The position numbers and the translations under genes were made by a program. From Acanthaster planci (Eukaryota > Echinodermata > Asteroidea > Valvatida > Acanthasteridae): a stretch of DNA of 64,000 nt. The DNA lies in assembly GCF_001949145.1 (NCBI RefSeq), contig NW_019091369.1, positions 2,926,570 through 2,990,569 on the forward strand. Reading direction: 5' to 3'. The notes beneath the pieces were generated by a model. That model saw nothing but the letters and a program-made list of their open reading frames with translations, was not told where the DNA came from and made no database searches. Shown in pieces: positions 11,195 through 23,796 of this stretch; positions within the stretch are counted from its first letter, which is position 1; the number at the start of each line of letters is the position of its first letter.

Positions 11195-12862
11195 TTAAAG
11201 TTCTGTGCTGACTATGTTGTCGTCCTCGTCACTGTTCTTTAGTTTCAGCTCTGGAGACTCCTCTCCGATGTTGTAAGGGGGCAAGTTATTCTCTTCCTCC
11301 TCGACATTTAGATCATTCTCGGCTGCTTTCATCACCATTGAGTTGCGGTACTCGTCGAAGTGAGGATTGACGTAGTAGGTAAAGGATTTCTCCCCGTCAG
11401 GGCTGATCAGGGCAGCGTCATCTGCGCTCGTCGTCGGACCCTTGACAACTCCATTTGCTAGGGACGACATCGAGTTCTTCCTGGGGATCGGCCTCAGTGC
11501 CCCGTCGTCCTCTCTCTCCTCCTCGGCAGTTGCCCGGTAGGCTGGAATACTGGTGACATCCGGACCGTACCCGGCTGATTCCAGATCGAGCCCCGACCGC
11601 ACCAGGTCACCGTTGCTGCTGGGTTTCTTTCCATAGCGACTTCCGAAGCCACCGACCGTTTGGGTGTAGACGATGCCCGAGTCTACAGTCGTCACCTCCT
11701 CCTTGTTGCGTCTGGACAAGGACAGGGACCTCCTCACGCTCTTTTTCTTATTGATTTGTTTCACCTTTCTCCTCTGTCGGCGCCACCAGATGGCATACAC
11801 GACGAGGACGATCAGAACAAGCCCGAGGATGATGCCAAGTAGGATAGGCCCGACTATTTGAGCAAGCGTCTTACCGGGCAGGACTTGGATCGCATGCCTG
11901 GCCGTTGCTTCTCCAATGTCGTTCACCGCCTCGCAGCGGATCGTCACGTTGTTGTCGTTGTCCTCTAAGTCGGGAAGGACCAGAACAGACCCGCTCTTTT
12001 CCAGTCTGGCCCGGTTGAATCTCGGATGTTGCTCGAAGGAGACCTGATAGTCGTTGTAATGCCAAGTGTAGGCAAAGTTGGGTGGATTTCCAGTCGCCAC
12101 GCACCGGAACATGGCATCCACGCCAGTTTCCATGTCCGTTTCGGCTTCGATAGTCACAATCGGCGAGTGCTGAACTTCGAGGGTGATCTGACAGGCTCTA
12201 TACTGCCCTGAATCCGGCTGACAGGTGAAAGTTTGTTGATTTGCTGAAGCCTGGGCTAAAAACTCAGCGTTTATCCCTGGCCCAGGTGAATTGGTGTTGA
12301 AGTTAGAACTGCTCAGTGGTTGGTCCCCAAGATACCACCTCAGCTCCACACTGGGGTCGCTAGAGGCGCATCGTAGGGACAATTGGTCTCCAACTTCAGC
12401 AATTTTTCCCTCTGGGATCCAACAGACGGGGTCGCCTGTTGGTGGCACTCGGATTACCGTAAGAGTCGCAGGTCGGGAACTGAACGTGGCTGGAGGGATG
12501 TCCCCTCTCCCGTCGTTTACGATGATATTACATATGTACTGGCCCTCATCCTCGATCTGAACCTGACTGATCACGAGGTTGTAATCTCCGCTTCCTTCCT
12601 CTCCTTCCACCGAGAATCTACTAGGGGTACCAGACGGAAGTTCCCGCCTGTCTCCCACCACGATCTGGGTAGGATTGCCCGGGACAGTCCAGAACACGGT
12701 GGCCTGTGCTTCGACGATACTGCAATGCATAGTCACGGGAGTGTTCATCAGTATCTCGGCATCTCTGGGTTCCCTTTGGAACATCTGGGATGAAGCTGTT
12801 TGTAAGTTGTGCAGAACAGCGATCAGCAACACTGTGATTTTACACAACGAAGCCACGGCCAT
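11195..12862 (-). CDS. Receptor A: intronless Ig-superfamily type I membrane protein, three Ig domains
   Basis: 555 codons, uninterrupted. I start at the ATG at 12862 (context ACAATGG), two codons inside a GTG-initiated frame. Signal peptide about 1-25, with likely cleavage before Gln26. Ig1 is V-like (C47, W58, C111, with EDEGQYIC). Ig2 has C165, W176, C214 plus the family's extra pair C147/C224. Ig3 has C254, W267, C310. Membrane segment about 337-358, then WWRRQRRK as stop-transfer. The 197-residue tail is acidic at its end and contains GIVYTQT (Y399, ITIM-like but Thr at +3), YVN (Y498) and YRN (Y505), the YxN form bound by Grb2-type SH2 domains. SRFSVEG...GDYNLVIS in Ig1 resembles nephrin/Kirrel first domains. 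Presumably a cell-surface adhesion or recognition receptor; the ligand is unknown. Confidence 0.88.
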   Translation of the reverse strand: MAVASLCKITVLLIAVLHNLQTASSQMFQREPRDAEILMNTPVTMHCSIVEAQATVFWTVPGNPTQIVVGDRRELPSGTPSRFSVEGEEGSGDYNLVISQVQIEDEGQYICNIIVNDGRGDIPPATFSSRPATLTVIRVPPTGDPVCWIPEGKIAEVGDQLSLRCASSDPSVELRWYLGDQPLSSSNFNTNSPGPGINAEFLAQASANQQTFTCQPDSGQYRACQITLEVQHSPIVTIEAETDMETGVDAMFRCVATGNPPNFAYTWHYNDYQVSFEQHPRFNRARLEKSGSVLVLPDLEDNDNNVTIRCEAVNDIGEATARHAIQVLPGKTLAQIVGPILLGIILGLVLIVLVVYAIWWRRQRRKVKQINKKKSVRRSLSLSRRNKEEVTTVDSGIVYTQTVGGFGSRYGKKPSSNGDLVRSGLDLESAGYGPDVTSIPAYRATAEEEREDDGALRPIPRKNSMSSLANGVVKGPTTSADDAALISPDGEKSFTYYVNPHFDEYRNSMVMKAAENDLNVEEEENNLPPYNIGEESPELKLKNSDEDDNIVSTEL

Positions 12863-15800
12863 TGTCACTGTGTGTGCAGTGGTTGATAAAAAAGTCAGTC
12901 AGTATTCAAACACGTACCATTAGTTCGCCAGAATCCCACGGTCCAATCTCGATTCAGTCCTCATCAAAACCGGATAGATTCACTGTCCCGTTTTCAACTA
13001 AATCGCAATTTCCGAGTGTCATCTCCGTAAAACCAGTTGGAAATTTCTTGCGCTCGATCTCTCTGATTTTTCCCCTCGGTAGCTGTTTAAGTCTCTGTCT
13101 ATTCCGTTGATTTACCGAGATGCGATCGCAATGGTAGGCCTACAGTTGCGCATCACACCAAGCAGTACCACGCATCATCGACTGGAGGCGGTTATGTCAT
13201 GACGTCAGTTAGCCGTGGAGGCCGTGTTTCTTTCATATGCCACCACTTTCACACTGGGCCACACCTGACATCCTTAATGCCATTCAGTCAACTGTTCGAT
13301 GCAAATAAAGAATAGATCGGGCTAACAATGCCTTCATGAATATTCAAGTGGGGTCAAACCCCGCCGCGATCCTCGATAACAAGTGGGTTTTGTTTGCTCA
13401 TTTTATTCCTTTGAACAGCATGTGCCTCCAGTAAGTGAAAGACGAATGTGCTTCAAGATCAACTTGGTTCCTAGTGCAACAGGTAAACATGACCTTTTGA
13501 CCCAACTGCTTGTGATTGAGGAGACTGGAGAAGAACAGAAAATAAATGAATAAAATTAATTTTAGTACTTGCTCCTTGAGATAAAAGTAATGGTTTCTGC
13601 CCAGATTTGGATTACTCCAATTTCCCAAGCGTTTCCAGAACCCAGAAAGTTGAACTGAATTTAGCAGATCCATGAATCGTTGTACATGTACATGTTCTTT
13701 TGTTAGTATTGTATCCTTCTTACCGTTGGTGTGTTCGTGTACACCTTTTATATATCTGCCCGTATACGTGCACATTTATTGTCTGGAAGACAGATTTTCT
13801 CGTGTGGGTGCTGGCTTGGTATTTGGAGAATTTCGGCCAGACGAAGCTTTTCGTAAGAGCGTAACAATACCTGCCTCAAAATCCATTTTAAGGATTGGCC
13901 CTCACACTTTCCACGACCTCATTCTTTGATGTCTGAAAACCACGCATGGGCGGCTTTTTTATTTATTATTTTTTTCGTTCACAAACACAAAAAGGTTTCT
14001 TCGACTATTACCGTATAAGGTAACGACGACCTCGAACTTTATTATGTGGCTGTTCTGCTCATTAGAATGATAATTCCAAAGGTTGGGTCACGAAATGAAG
14101 TACCAGTTTGAATCGATGAATTTCTTTTAAACAAAATGGCCGACTCCCCGCGCTATGTAACAATGTGGGTACCGGTACTCGGGGGCATATTGTAAATTGC
14201 AAATCTGTAAACAGTGCGCTTGACTCTACATGTTATCTGATGCAAATTAAGTTTAAGCTTGTTTTCACCGTAAAGGATTCTCGGTGATTCTCGATTATCA
14301 AGTCTAAAAGTCCGGTAACAGCCGATGATAATTCCTTTCTTCAGGTTTACTTCTCTCACTTCTAGTCTCGTAACCTGATTAGATTTCATCAGGTAGGAGA
14401 AAGGTAATAACAAGGGGGGCAGAACCATAAGATCAGAGTATAAAGAAATGATCGAAGACTAGACATTCTAAAATTGATACCTATCCCTTTAAAACATGCT
14501 AAAAATCAAGAATAAATATCCTGAGTTTCGAAAGTATCCGATTTTGGCGACGAAAGCTTCGCATGTGTCTTTGACTTGAGAGCGTAGAAGGCAAAGGCTA
14601 AATTAAAGTAATACTCTAGATGCGTTTTTAATCTAATAATTTTGCAAGGGAGTGAGTGAGGGAGTGACCATGTAAAATTTACATTTACATCATCACGTAA
14701 AAACCTACCGGTTGCTCAATGAGACAATTTGATTAAATTCATCTTCGAATTGCTTGACGAGAAAAGACAACAAATTGGTTCCGGCAAAAGTGTCATCCTG
14801 CACGGGCAGGAAGGTTGGCTGCACCGGTGTTGCTATGGGAACGACCAAACACCTGCCAGACTAATCTAACCAACACCAATGCTTGCATTATCTTTCGAAT
14901 GGAGGTGTCGAAAAATTATCTTAGTGATTTAAAATGGAGATGGCAAGATTTCACAAATATCAGTCCATGGCACCATTTCAGATTGAAAAATATATTTTTA
15001 GATCCATTTCGAACTCCTTCTGGATGTTGTGATTGCGACCAAGTACAGAATTAGAGAATGGATCAAATTATTCTTTGTAGGTTTTATGGAAGAAAATAAT
15101 TGTTTTCAGTACCAGGACAGGCAGCACTCTTGAAGGTGAAAGAAACAAATCAAACTTATAAAAACTCATTATAACAGTGGTATGAATTAATATCCCAAAG
15201 ATCACACCACTTAAAGTCTCTATATCCATTTTAATGTTGACTTCATTTTTTCAGATTGCCGAACAAAAATTACAAGAACTACTTATTTCCTTAATCTGGG
15301 TGGAATGCGTATCGTAGTTACAAGATATCATTGTTATTTATGGGGCCATTTGGTCAATCTAGCGAACTTATTATCTATATTTGTGAATAACACAGATAAT
15401 AATAGAGATGGAATACTATATTTGTGAAAAATAAATGTGACAAAATTAAGTACAACATAAAATATGATGAAAAGGATCACCAGTACTGTCCCGTCGTTGG
15501 GAAAGCCAGCCAAAAATATCTGAGTACGATAAAAAAAATGGTAAAGATTTCATGAATGATCGAGAACAATTTGCGTTTTGAACATATGTGCTAATAAAAT
15601 AATGGATGAACGGGACAAAAGGGTTAATTCGTCTCATAACAAGCACAGCCGAAAATAGAATACATCGTAATAATACTTTCTTGTAACATGGTTGATATAT
15701 AAGAGAAGTCGTATAAAATAGTTTTCAAAGTAATGAGCCATTTAAGAGATATTATTTGGTTAATGTGGTATCTTATCTTTGGACAGTCTAAAAAGTTAAA

Positions 15801-16819
15801 TATTATTCGTGACAAAATGTGTCACAGTGTCTTTACCGTGGTTTTTATTTTTAGATCAAATTTAAAAACCATTTTAATATTTACTAGGGTAAATACAGAA
15901 TTTCCTGAAAAATGCATATCTTCATGTTCTTCTTCCGTTTCCTAAAATGACAAATACACATAAGTGACGGATTTTTATATCCCCGTCACTTTGGCACAAG
16001 GCTGAGCGAACACGCATATTTTAAACAATCTGTGTTTTATTGGAACGTGTGACTCGAAAATAAAGATTGTTGGTATCAATTAAGGCGTAATAGCACTGAG
16101 TAACAATAATCAGAAATTCAAAACAATCAATAGTTGTTGACTAAAGTACGTTTACCTCTCCCCAACCCCCAAATATAGATTTTATACCAAAATCGTTGCA
16201 AAACCAGGAGTATGAAATGTCTTTTTTCGTTTTCATTGAAAGGAACGTTTGAGGTGGAAATGAATTAATACGTCAAATATAAACAGTAAGTTTCTCTATG
16301 AAATCTTACAGCTTAATGTGACCCATCAATGGCTGACTCAAATAAAAGTCATATTTTACTGCATAATACATTTTGCTGTGTTCCTCTACAGATATTGGAA
16401 AAACTTCAAAAGCACTGTTTTTCATTGAAGTCTTGAAAAACCTTAGACAGGTTCGCCGGTAGAAAATTCAGCATCCGTGATTTACAATGTATTTTGGTTC
16501 AACCCCAATCGTTTGAGAAGACATTTAAGAAACCAACTGAATGTCATTCCGATGTAACCAACACGTAAGTGTAACTTGCAGGAATAGTTCCAAAAGGGGG
16601 AATATATAAAACAAACATTGGCACTGAGTGATTTTCCCGCCTAATATTTTTAAACACCGTTGTCGTGTGAACCAGACAAATATGGATCCATCAACTACCT
16701 CTGACCAGTGACCATGCAGTTTTCCCAGGCTTTTTGAACAGAGCTTTTTTCATTTTAAATAAAAAGTTTGATTTGGATTACTCTATTGTGACATGGAAAA
16801 ATACCTCATCAAACGAAAC
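12863..16819. other. Intergenic stretch between receptors A and B
   Basis: Contains the upstream region of A and the downstream region of B, both - strand. No convincing open frames, tRNA-like segments or long inverted repeats. There is a short palindrome GGGGTCAAACCCC near 13351 and a C-rich patch near 16160. I see no canonical TATA box close to the A start. Confidence 0.5.
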
Positions 16820-18527
16820 TCATTCTTTGATATTGAGTCCGACATTTTTACTAAAGTCCAATTCTGCATAAATAATACGATCAGCTGGTATCTTATCCTT
16901 CTCGGCTTCTTCCAATGCTTTGGCTCCTCCCAAAGTGTCCTCCTTGCTCGCCTGTATGTTAAGTCCGACATTTCCTTGATCCGAGGTTCTCCTGTTATCC
17001 TCAGATTTCTTCCTGTAGTGCCTTACTCGCTTCTTCTTGGAGTCTGCCTGCCCGAGGTCATTTTCGAGTTGGGTTGTGTTGTTAGTTGAATCAGTTTCTC
17101 CCGTGGTGGTGGAGCTTGTCTCCTTGGAGTCACCGTCTGCGTCCGTGGAAGGTGGGCGGGGCGGTGGAGTAGGAGGCTGAAGTGGGCTAGTCTCCCCTCC
17201 CGTTGATGTGGATGGGATGTCAGCAGTGTTGCTTGGAACTGGGCTGGATGGGACGTTCAGCTTCTTGATCTGGGCGTAGATGGGTTCCTTGGGCGTCTTC
17301 ATCCTAGCCTTCACTGGAGGCTCCTTGTAGGGCTTGATTTTCTTCTTCTCCCTCTTCTGAGTTGGGCGTGGCTTACTCGATGAGAGGGGGACTGACACCG
17401 CTTTCTTTTCGAGCGTCTGAGCGGGCTTCTCAAACTTTTGGTCCATGTTTTTGGTTATGGTAAGGTTTTTCTTCTTGGATTTGAGTTCGACTGGAGCTGT
17501 CGCAACAGACGCAGCTTCAACCTCAGGAGTGGTCTCTGGTTGCACAGCCGGGTTCCTCGCGGAGTTGGTCAGTGTCAGGTGAGGTATCGCTCGCTGGCTC
17601 TTGCGCAGGCACGACATCTGGTGGCTGTGAGACGGGTTGCCCCATTTCAGGTGTGAGGGGAGAATCCCTCACCGATTCGCCGTCCTCGCTGGTCATATCG
17701 ATCGCCACCACTGGTGGCGGGATCCACGACCCTCTCTGGAGGGCATCGGCGTCTAAGATGGGGTTGGGCTCGAGCATCGGCTCTCGGCAGTACCGGCACT
17801 GGCGGTGCCGGAAGAGAAAATAGAGGACAACGAAGAATAACAGAAGAGCGATCAGACTCATAAGGCCGACCAGCACGAAAGGGATGATTTCGGACCTCGC
17901 GTCATCGTTGATTGATACAGAGCAGCTCTTCTCAAGACGATCAAAGGTAGCTGTGCAGATGAACAGCAGTGGCGACTTCGAGTCCTGTACAATACTACTG
18001 TAGGTGATAGACACCTTCTCACCATCTCGCTCGAGTTGGACGTCCTCGAGAGTTCTGTGACTGAGGTTGCCTGACCCGTCCGGCATAAGCCACTGAAGGG
18101 TCGTGTTTTCCTGCCCGATTGAAGTACAAGTGATATTGTAGCTGCCCCCTCTCTGTATGTTTCTACTGCTTGGTGCTCGATAACATTGAGGTATCCAAGA
18201 GGACGGTAGGACATCAAGTGTAATTTTACTGGTTTCGTTCTCATAATGGCACGAGTACATTCCGGTGTCAGCCCTCTTGGTGTCATAAATAATGAGACGC
18301 CGGTCTTCAACCTCGAATCTACCGTCTGTGTTTAAGTCTGCGGTTCCCTTCTGCCATCTTATCTGTGTCCCTGCAACATTTTGCAAGTTGCATTCAAACA
18401 TAACCGTGTCACCTTCAATTGTATATCCCTTAGGCGTCTTAGTCAGAGTAAGTATTTGGCCGGTACATGAAACTAAGATAAGAGTCAGCCATTGCAAGGC
18501 ATTGAAGAACCGCTTCTGAGGTGCCAT
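16820..18527 (-). CDS. Receptor B: intronless Ig-superfamily membrane protein, two Ig domains, ITIM-bearing tail, reading frame split by +1 shift
   Basis: The ATG at 18527 opens 334 codons: signal peptide about 1-23 (cleavage before Gln24), Ig1 (C46, W58, C93, DTGMYSC), Ig2 (C134, W146, C191 with extra pair C115/C202), membrane segment about 214-240, then a CRYC juxtamembrane pair and the start of the tail, ending in a stop at 17523. A second frame, one base further on, is open from 17617 to 16820 and is clearly a receptor tail: basic, Pro-rich (TPPPRPP), PIYAQI (Y114 of the segment) and a canonical ITIM-type IIYAEL near the end (codon at 16870). The frames overlap at 17523-17617. Joined, the gene would be about 570 codons, like its neighbours. 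An indel in the assembly or allele, ribosomal frameshifting, or genuine truncation could explain the break; I see no plausible intron. Confidence 0.8.
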
Positions 18528-21500
18528 TTCGACTATTTCCGTCCCATCACTAACTTGACTGCTCAGTATGATCGCACAAATTCCCCAGATATGCCAAGGT
18601 CTTTAAAAATGGAGGCACAACACCTTTCAACCTGATGGTTCACGTTCGTCCTTGTTAAACACGATGTACCAGGAGGTTTCCTTGATAATTGTCTTCCCCC
18701 AAGAGTACACTATGTTTCAATTCATATTGGGTAACAGAGTCACGTGTAGCAAGGTTAGATACACACTAATGCAAATGCCCCTTCAACTAACCGGTGACTT
18801 ACTGCACGCCCGGTGTACAGCAGATGAGTGAAAGGTTCTCGTTGGATCGTCATACCGTTCACTGTGCTTGCTTTCCGTTCACCGATTCACATTTGACCCG
18901 GCAGAGTCAACAATCTGTACCTGATTTCTTCGATAAATCCCAAGCTTTTTCCTTTCTAGTCTGTACGCTTCACCAGCAATGGCAGCGACAACGGTGTTCG
19001 ATACCACGGTGACCTTAATACCATTAACTATTGTGTTCCACTGCTCTGTGGTTCCAGTAAACAACCTTGGTGAACCAAAATGCATACTTACTGCACCGAT
19101 GTCACGCCTGTCCAAATTGAACATCCGGGCACTCGTGTACCCACTGTGTATACACTTTCTCTGAAGGAGCTTGCTCGTGGTGGTCCATACAATCGGTGTT
19201 TTATTCGGTGCAAAGGAGGGAAATCCCTTTTAAAATACCCCACTTATTTGTTATGCACGAATGTCAGCGCCATGGCGTGCGTCCATCACAATTTACAGCG
19301 CATTATTCTAGGGGTGTGACTCACAAATCCCTTGAAACAAACGGTTCACCACGCCTCCTTGAATGTGACATCGTCCACTTACGCAACCAATTGTAAATAA
19401 AGGAATTTATCGTAAGCTGTCGTCTTTTGACATGGAAATAATTTTTTTCATGGAGTTGTTTGTTTTACCGCAGCTTCGTCCCCATACTACATTCAGTGGC
19501 GCATTCAAAGGGCGGTACACTTTGCATATCAATGTATTTGATCGTGGCTTTCACTGACATCAGTGGAGCGTGACTGGATTTCGGTGGGAACGCAGGCTCA
19601 CACCGGTTCAGTGTTGGTAAATGCCGATATTATTTAGCGAAAGAAACATCTGGTAGGAATATAAATCACATTATTCATGATCCCCTCCTTTCTGGCTACT
19701 CTTACAGAAGGAGAGGAGCGACATCATTGACAAGTGGATCAGGAGACCTTAAGGACATTTTCATTTACTGGGAGGGGAGGCAGTCTGTCAGTTTCGGTTA
19801 AACTTAAAGGCTGAATTGATCCTTTCGCTTTCTCCATTTACCCTCTCAGTGTTCTTAGCGTACTAATAAGAAATCTTTAGCTAGATCTTATCATCACATC
19901 ATATCTGAGATGTTAGAATCCATCTTTGTATACTTTTCAGTTTTGATCCTTCGATCAGGGAATAAAGTATAACGGATTGATAGGTTTTGGTGCTCTCTAT
20001 ACCAGCTTGAAATACAGTTTACTAAGATTCAAAAACGTAGATATTGTGGTGTTCACTCTGGGTCGAGATTCTAGTTTCACTCATGGAGGTGAATTGTCAC
20101 ATTGGTGATAAGCAAAACTGGTGGGAATGAAAGCGTTCACTCAAAAGCATTAACAATACACCGACCTATAAGCCATTTCTTGACCAACGAATTAGGCATT
20201 TTCGCTGCGTTTGGAACAGAGCGAAAGTAAGATCGCATTGGATACCCCTGAAATTATAAACACTAGTTTTTGTAACTATAAAATGCACAGAGTTTAGTCT
20301 AAAAAATAAGTCTCGGCAAGTTAACAGTTAACAAAGGAGGAGTCATCATGACCTGGGAGGGCTTGAATGCGATCCTTTTCCTCAGCAACCTCGTTCTTGC
20401 ATAGGCGTGATTCAAGCCAAAACAGGAAGGACACTCATATTTGGCTGCTTTGCATCATAAAGGTCCAGCTATTTTTCTTCCTGCTTTGCCGTGACCTTGT
20501 AATCCGCGACCCATGAGGATTGTTATTCAGACGAATGCTGATCGAAACGTTTTCATGGGGCGTCGGCATGTTGATTCTTTTCATTGGCACGCCAAAAAAA
20601 ACCACCCCCTGCGTACGTGCTTTAGTGCTTGAGTCACAGCTAAAAATGATGGCAGACATTTTGATGAAGGTTTTGCCTTAGTTTGTAGACAAAGATGTTT
20701 TGGAAATACATATTGTCATAATAACTAAATAAAAATAACAGTTGACTACCTGCTTTTAATCAGGCCTTTTACAGTTTGGCGTTTTGGGATGATCGTTGAT
20801 TCATTTCTCCCAAAATTTAACCAGGAGTGTAGCCAGTGCTGTATTATTGGGGGAAAAATCAATTATAAGAGATTTCCGTGCAACTGCTAGGGGCCAAACC
20901 CGATAACAGGACGTAACGGCGTTTGTTTTTTTCACGTGATTGGGAACCGTTTTGTATATTGGCTTCCTCTCCATCCTGAACACGGAAATTTCTTTAGATG
21001 GCAGCTGGTTTTCAATCCACAGTACTCATGCCATTGTAGACCAAGAAAAGCAACAGGTACTTTCCATTCGATCACGAATTCTAACTCTGAAATTTAGCTA
21101 AGATTTTAAACATTTTTCAAACACACTGCGTTTCTTGTAAGATCGTATCAAACATGACAAGTTTCAGTTTTCGTTAAACCAGTTGATAAGTGAATCCTAC
21201 GCTCAAAGTTTCATCAAAAACACCGTGATCGCATAAATCTGCCTGTATAAAACTTCAACTGGTAATTGAAATATTTTCGAGATGGAAGCATCTAAATGCC
21301 CTATATTTTTATGCAATCGTCAAATCAATCAATTTTTTTCACAGGTATATTTGCTTTCAAGAATCTCTAGATCCCTTGTGAATATGCAGAGAGGATACTC
21401 CAGTCGTATGCCAGTTTCGTAGGTTTGGTGCAGCAGCCCTGAAGAAATTTATCGTGCAGGTCTTTAACTCCGCTAAAAATGAAGTATACAATATGTTTCA

Positions 21501-23796
21501 GTGCTCCACATTTACTGGATGGTGATATTTAATGATATCCCGAGAAATCTCAGTACACCAATCGGACATGCATCAAACAAATCAATAATACGAGCTCGAT
21601 AAAACAAAAGTAGTCTGGACACATTGTTTGGCATTAAAGAACTTTTATTAAAGCGTTTAATAATTGTTTACAAACCTTTAAAGCAGCTTTTACCTTGATT
21701 TTGATTAAAAAAAATTTCAACAAAATTACCTCAGATCCGTAAGAGATGTTTGTTTCGACGTAGCATTTTGAAGCAATTATAAAATGCATTGCAAACCAAG
21801 AAAATGCACTTTGCTTGTATATACACCTAGCTGACATTTGACTTGAAATCTAAAAGACTAAAGTGCACAATTGGAACAAAAAATTACAGTACATGTACTT
21901 AATTTTTTTCTGAAAATAAAGCACATTTCTCAATCATTGCATAATGCCTTTCTATTTCTGTGATATCAGTAAGTTTTGTGTAATTTCTTTCTTTTCTAAG
22001 TAAGCAAACGTTTTCTCAGTCCTTCAGGCTGCATTTCGAAGTTGATTGTCTTTTTTTCAATTTGAAAAAATGAGCTAAACCCTTTTAATAAGTGTGGACA
22101 ATAATAGCACTTCGAAACTTATGAACAGACGTTTGACGACTAAAAATATTCTCAGATAAGTTTTGACAGTATTCTTTTATATACAAATTGTCATGATTTG
22201 CATTCATAAAAATAGTCAACTCTGCATAGGTAGTTATAATTAGACTTTAGACTAAGGCAAAATTAGGAACTTTCTCCATGGATTGTAATTCACTGTAAGA
22301 AATAAAATATTACGACAAACAGGGTTTCTAACGCATGATAGAATATCATTCATTTTTTAGCTATTAATTGGAAGGTCGAATTTGCCAAGCACCACACAGT
22401 TCCTTTAACCATCAGCAGTTTGTCACGTGATTAGACAGTAAGGTTGGTTCGGTGATTCTGCATGTTTCAAATGTTAATTTTTGCATAAAATATTGCTCAA
22501 TATCTTATTATTTCATAAAGTACTTCATTAAACTTTTAAAAAGGCCATAACATTATAGGTTTTTATATCTACTTTTTCATATATGTGCATATACATGTAT
22601 CCCAACTAAATCATTATAGCAAAACATCATTAGTCATTTCATAACACACATATACAGGTCATGTGAAATTGTGATCGTGTAATTGGCATCTAAGTAACAT
22701 CTACAGGTAGTCATTACAGTCACAGCAGTGATGTTGAGTAAAAGTATTACAAGCTATGGTTGTATTGCCTTCAGCAACGACATTCGGTAATTTTTTCTGC
22801 AAGAACACTTTTATTGATACATGTATTTGCTTCTGATTTCAAAGAAATGTCAGTGAGCTTGGTTCGATAATTTCTAACCGGTCGTATAGCTTTCCACATT
22901 CGTGGACTATACAGGATGATCATATAGCACTGCAACAGACATTCACGCACTAAATGCCATTGTTTCTACCCGAGTGGCGACTTGCCATTGTCACTAACAC
23001 GCAAAAACCTGTACATCTGTAACTAATCACGATAATAAATGAAATTTCCGAAAAAAAATATTACTTTCGTACATCACTGAAAAACCTCTTTGCTTGGAAA
23101 ACAAATTGACATAAGTGGAAAGTTTGCAACCTCGATCTTTGTTAGAGCACCTATAACCATTCGCATCATGTTGAATAGTAAGACTGTGTGCCCCAGGGAA
23201 GAAGTACATGCGCCCACAACGTTCAAGCTAAGCCTACCGCCATGTTTGAAACGATGACGTCACGGCCATACACGCACTGTACAGTCCCCCTAGGTTTGGT
23301 CTTACTTCTTCAAGACATGGACCCTATCCTCCGAATGCATACAGAAGCCAGCGTCCTTTGTCTTGTGACATGCTTGGACGTGGGGCCCTGAATGCTGGAT
23401 ACCTTGATGGAATTGACCTGTTTTTTATGGCTTGTTTGCATTTTTCTATAGGTATTGGAAATTACCGCAGGTAATCTTGTTTCGCTTATCTGTGCATAGC
23501 TTGCGACAATTAACTTGTGCGTTAATGGAATATAAATTTTCTTTCTGTATGGATGCACTTTTGATGACTCTGCATTAAAAACATGATTTCTAAATAGTCA
23601 AGTTTACATGTATGACATCTTTTTGTCTTCTCTCCCGTTTCATGCTCCTTGCCGTCACTGTTATTTGATATTTTGTAAAAAGTGAATTTGTGGGTTGTTT
23701 GATAATCTAACTATTTGACAGTTGTTGTATGAGTAAGCATTGCTCATTACTTTATTCGAAGCCAATGTGTTTGGCGGGTATTCCATCTCAGGGTAT
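18528..23796. other. Intergenic stretch between receptors B and C
   Basis: 5.3 kb of AT-rich DNA with no recognised gene. Short open frames (for example + 18794-19012 and - 20435-20659) have no domain or splice context. Nothing resembling a MITE or SINE stands out. Confidence 0.45.
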
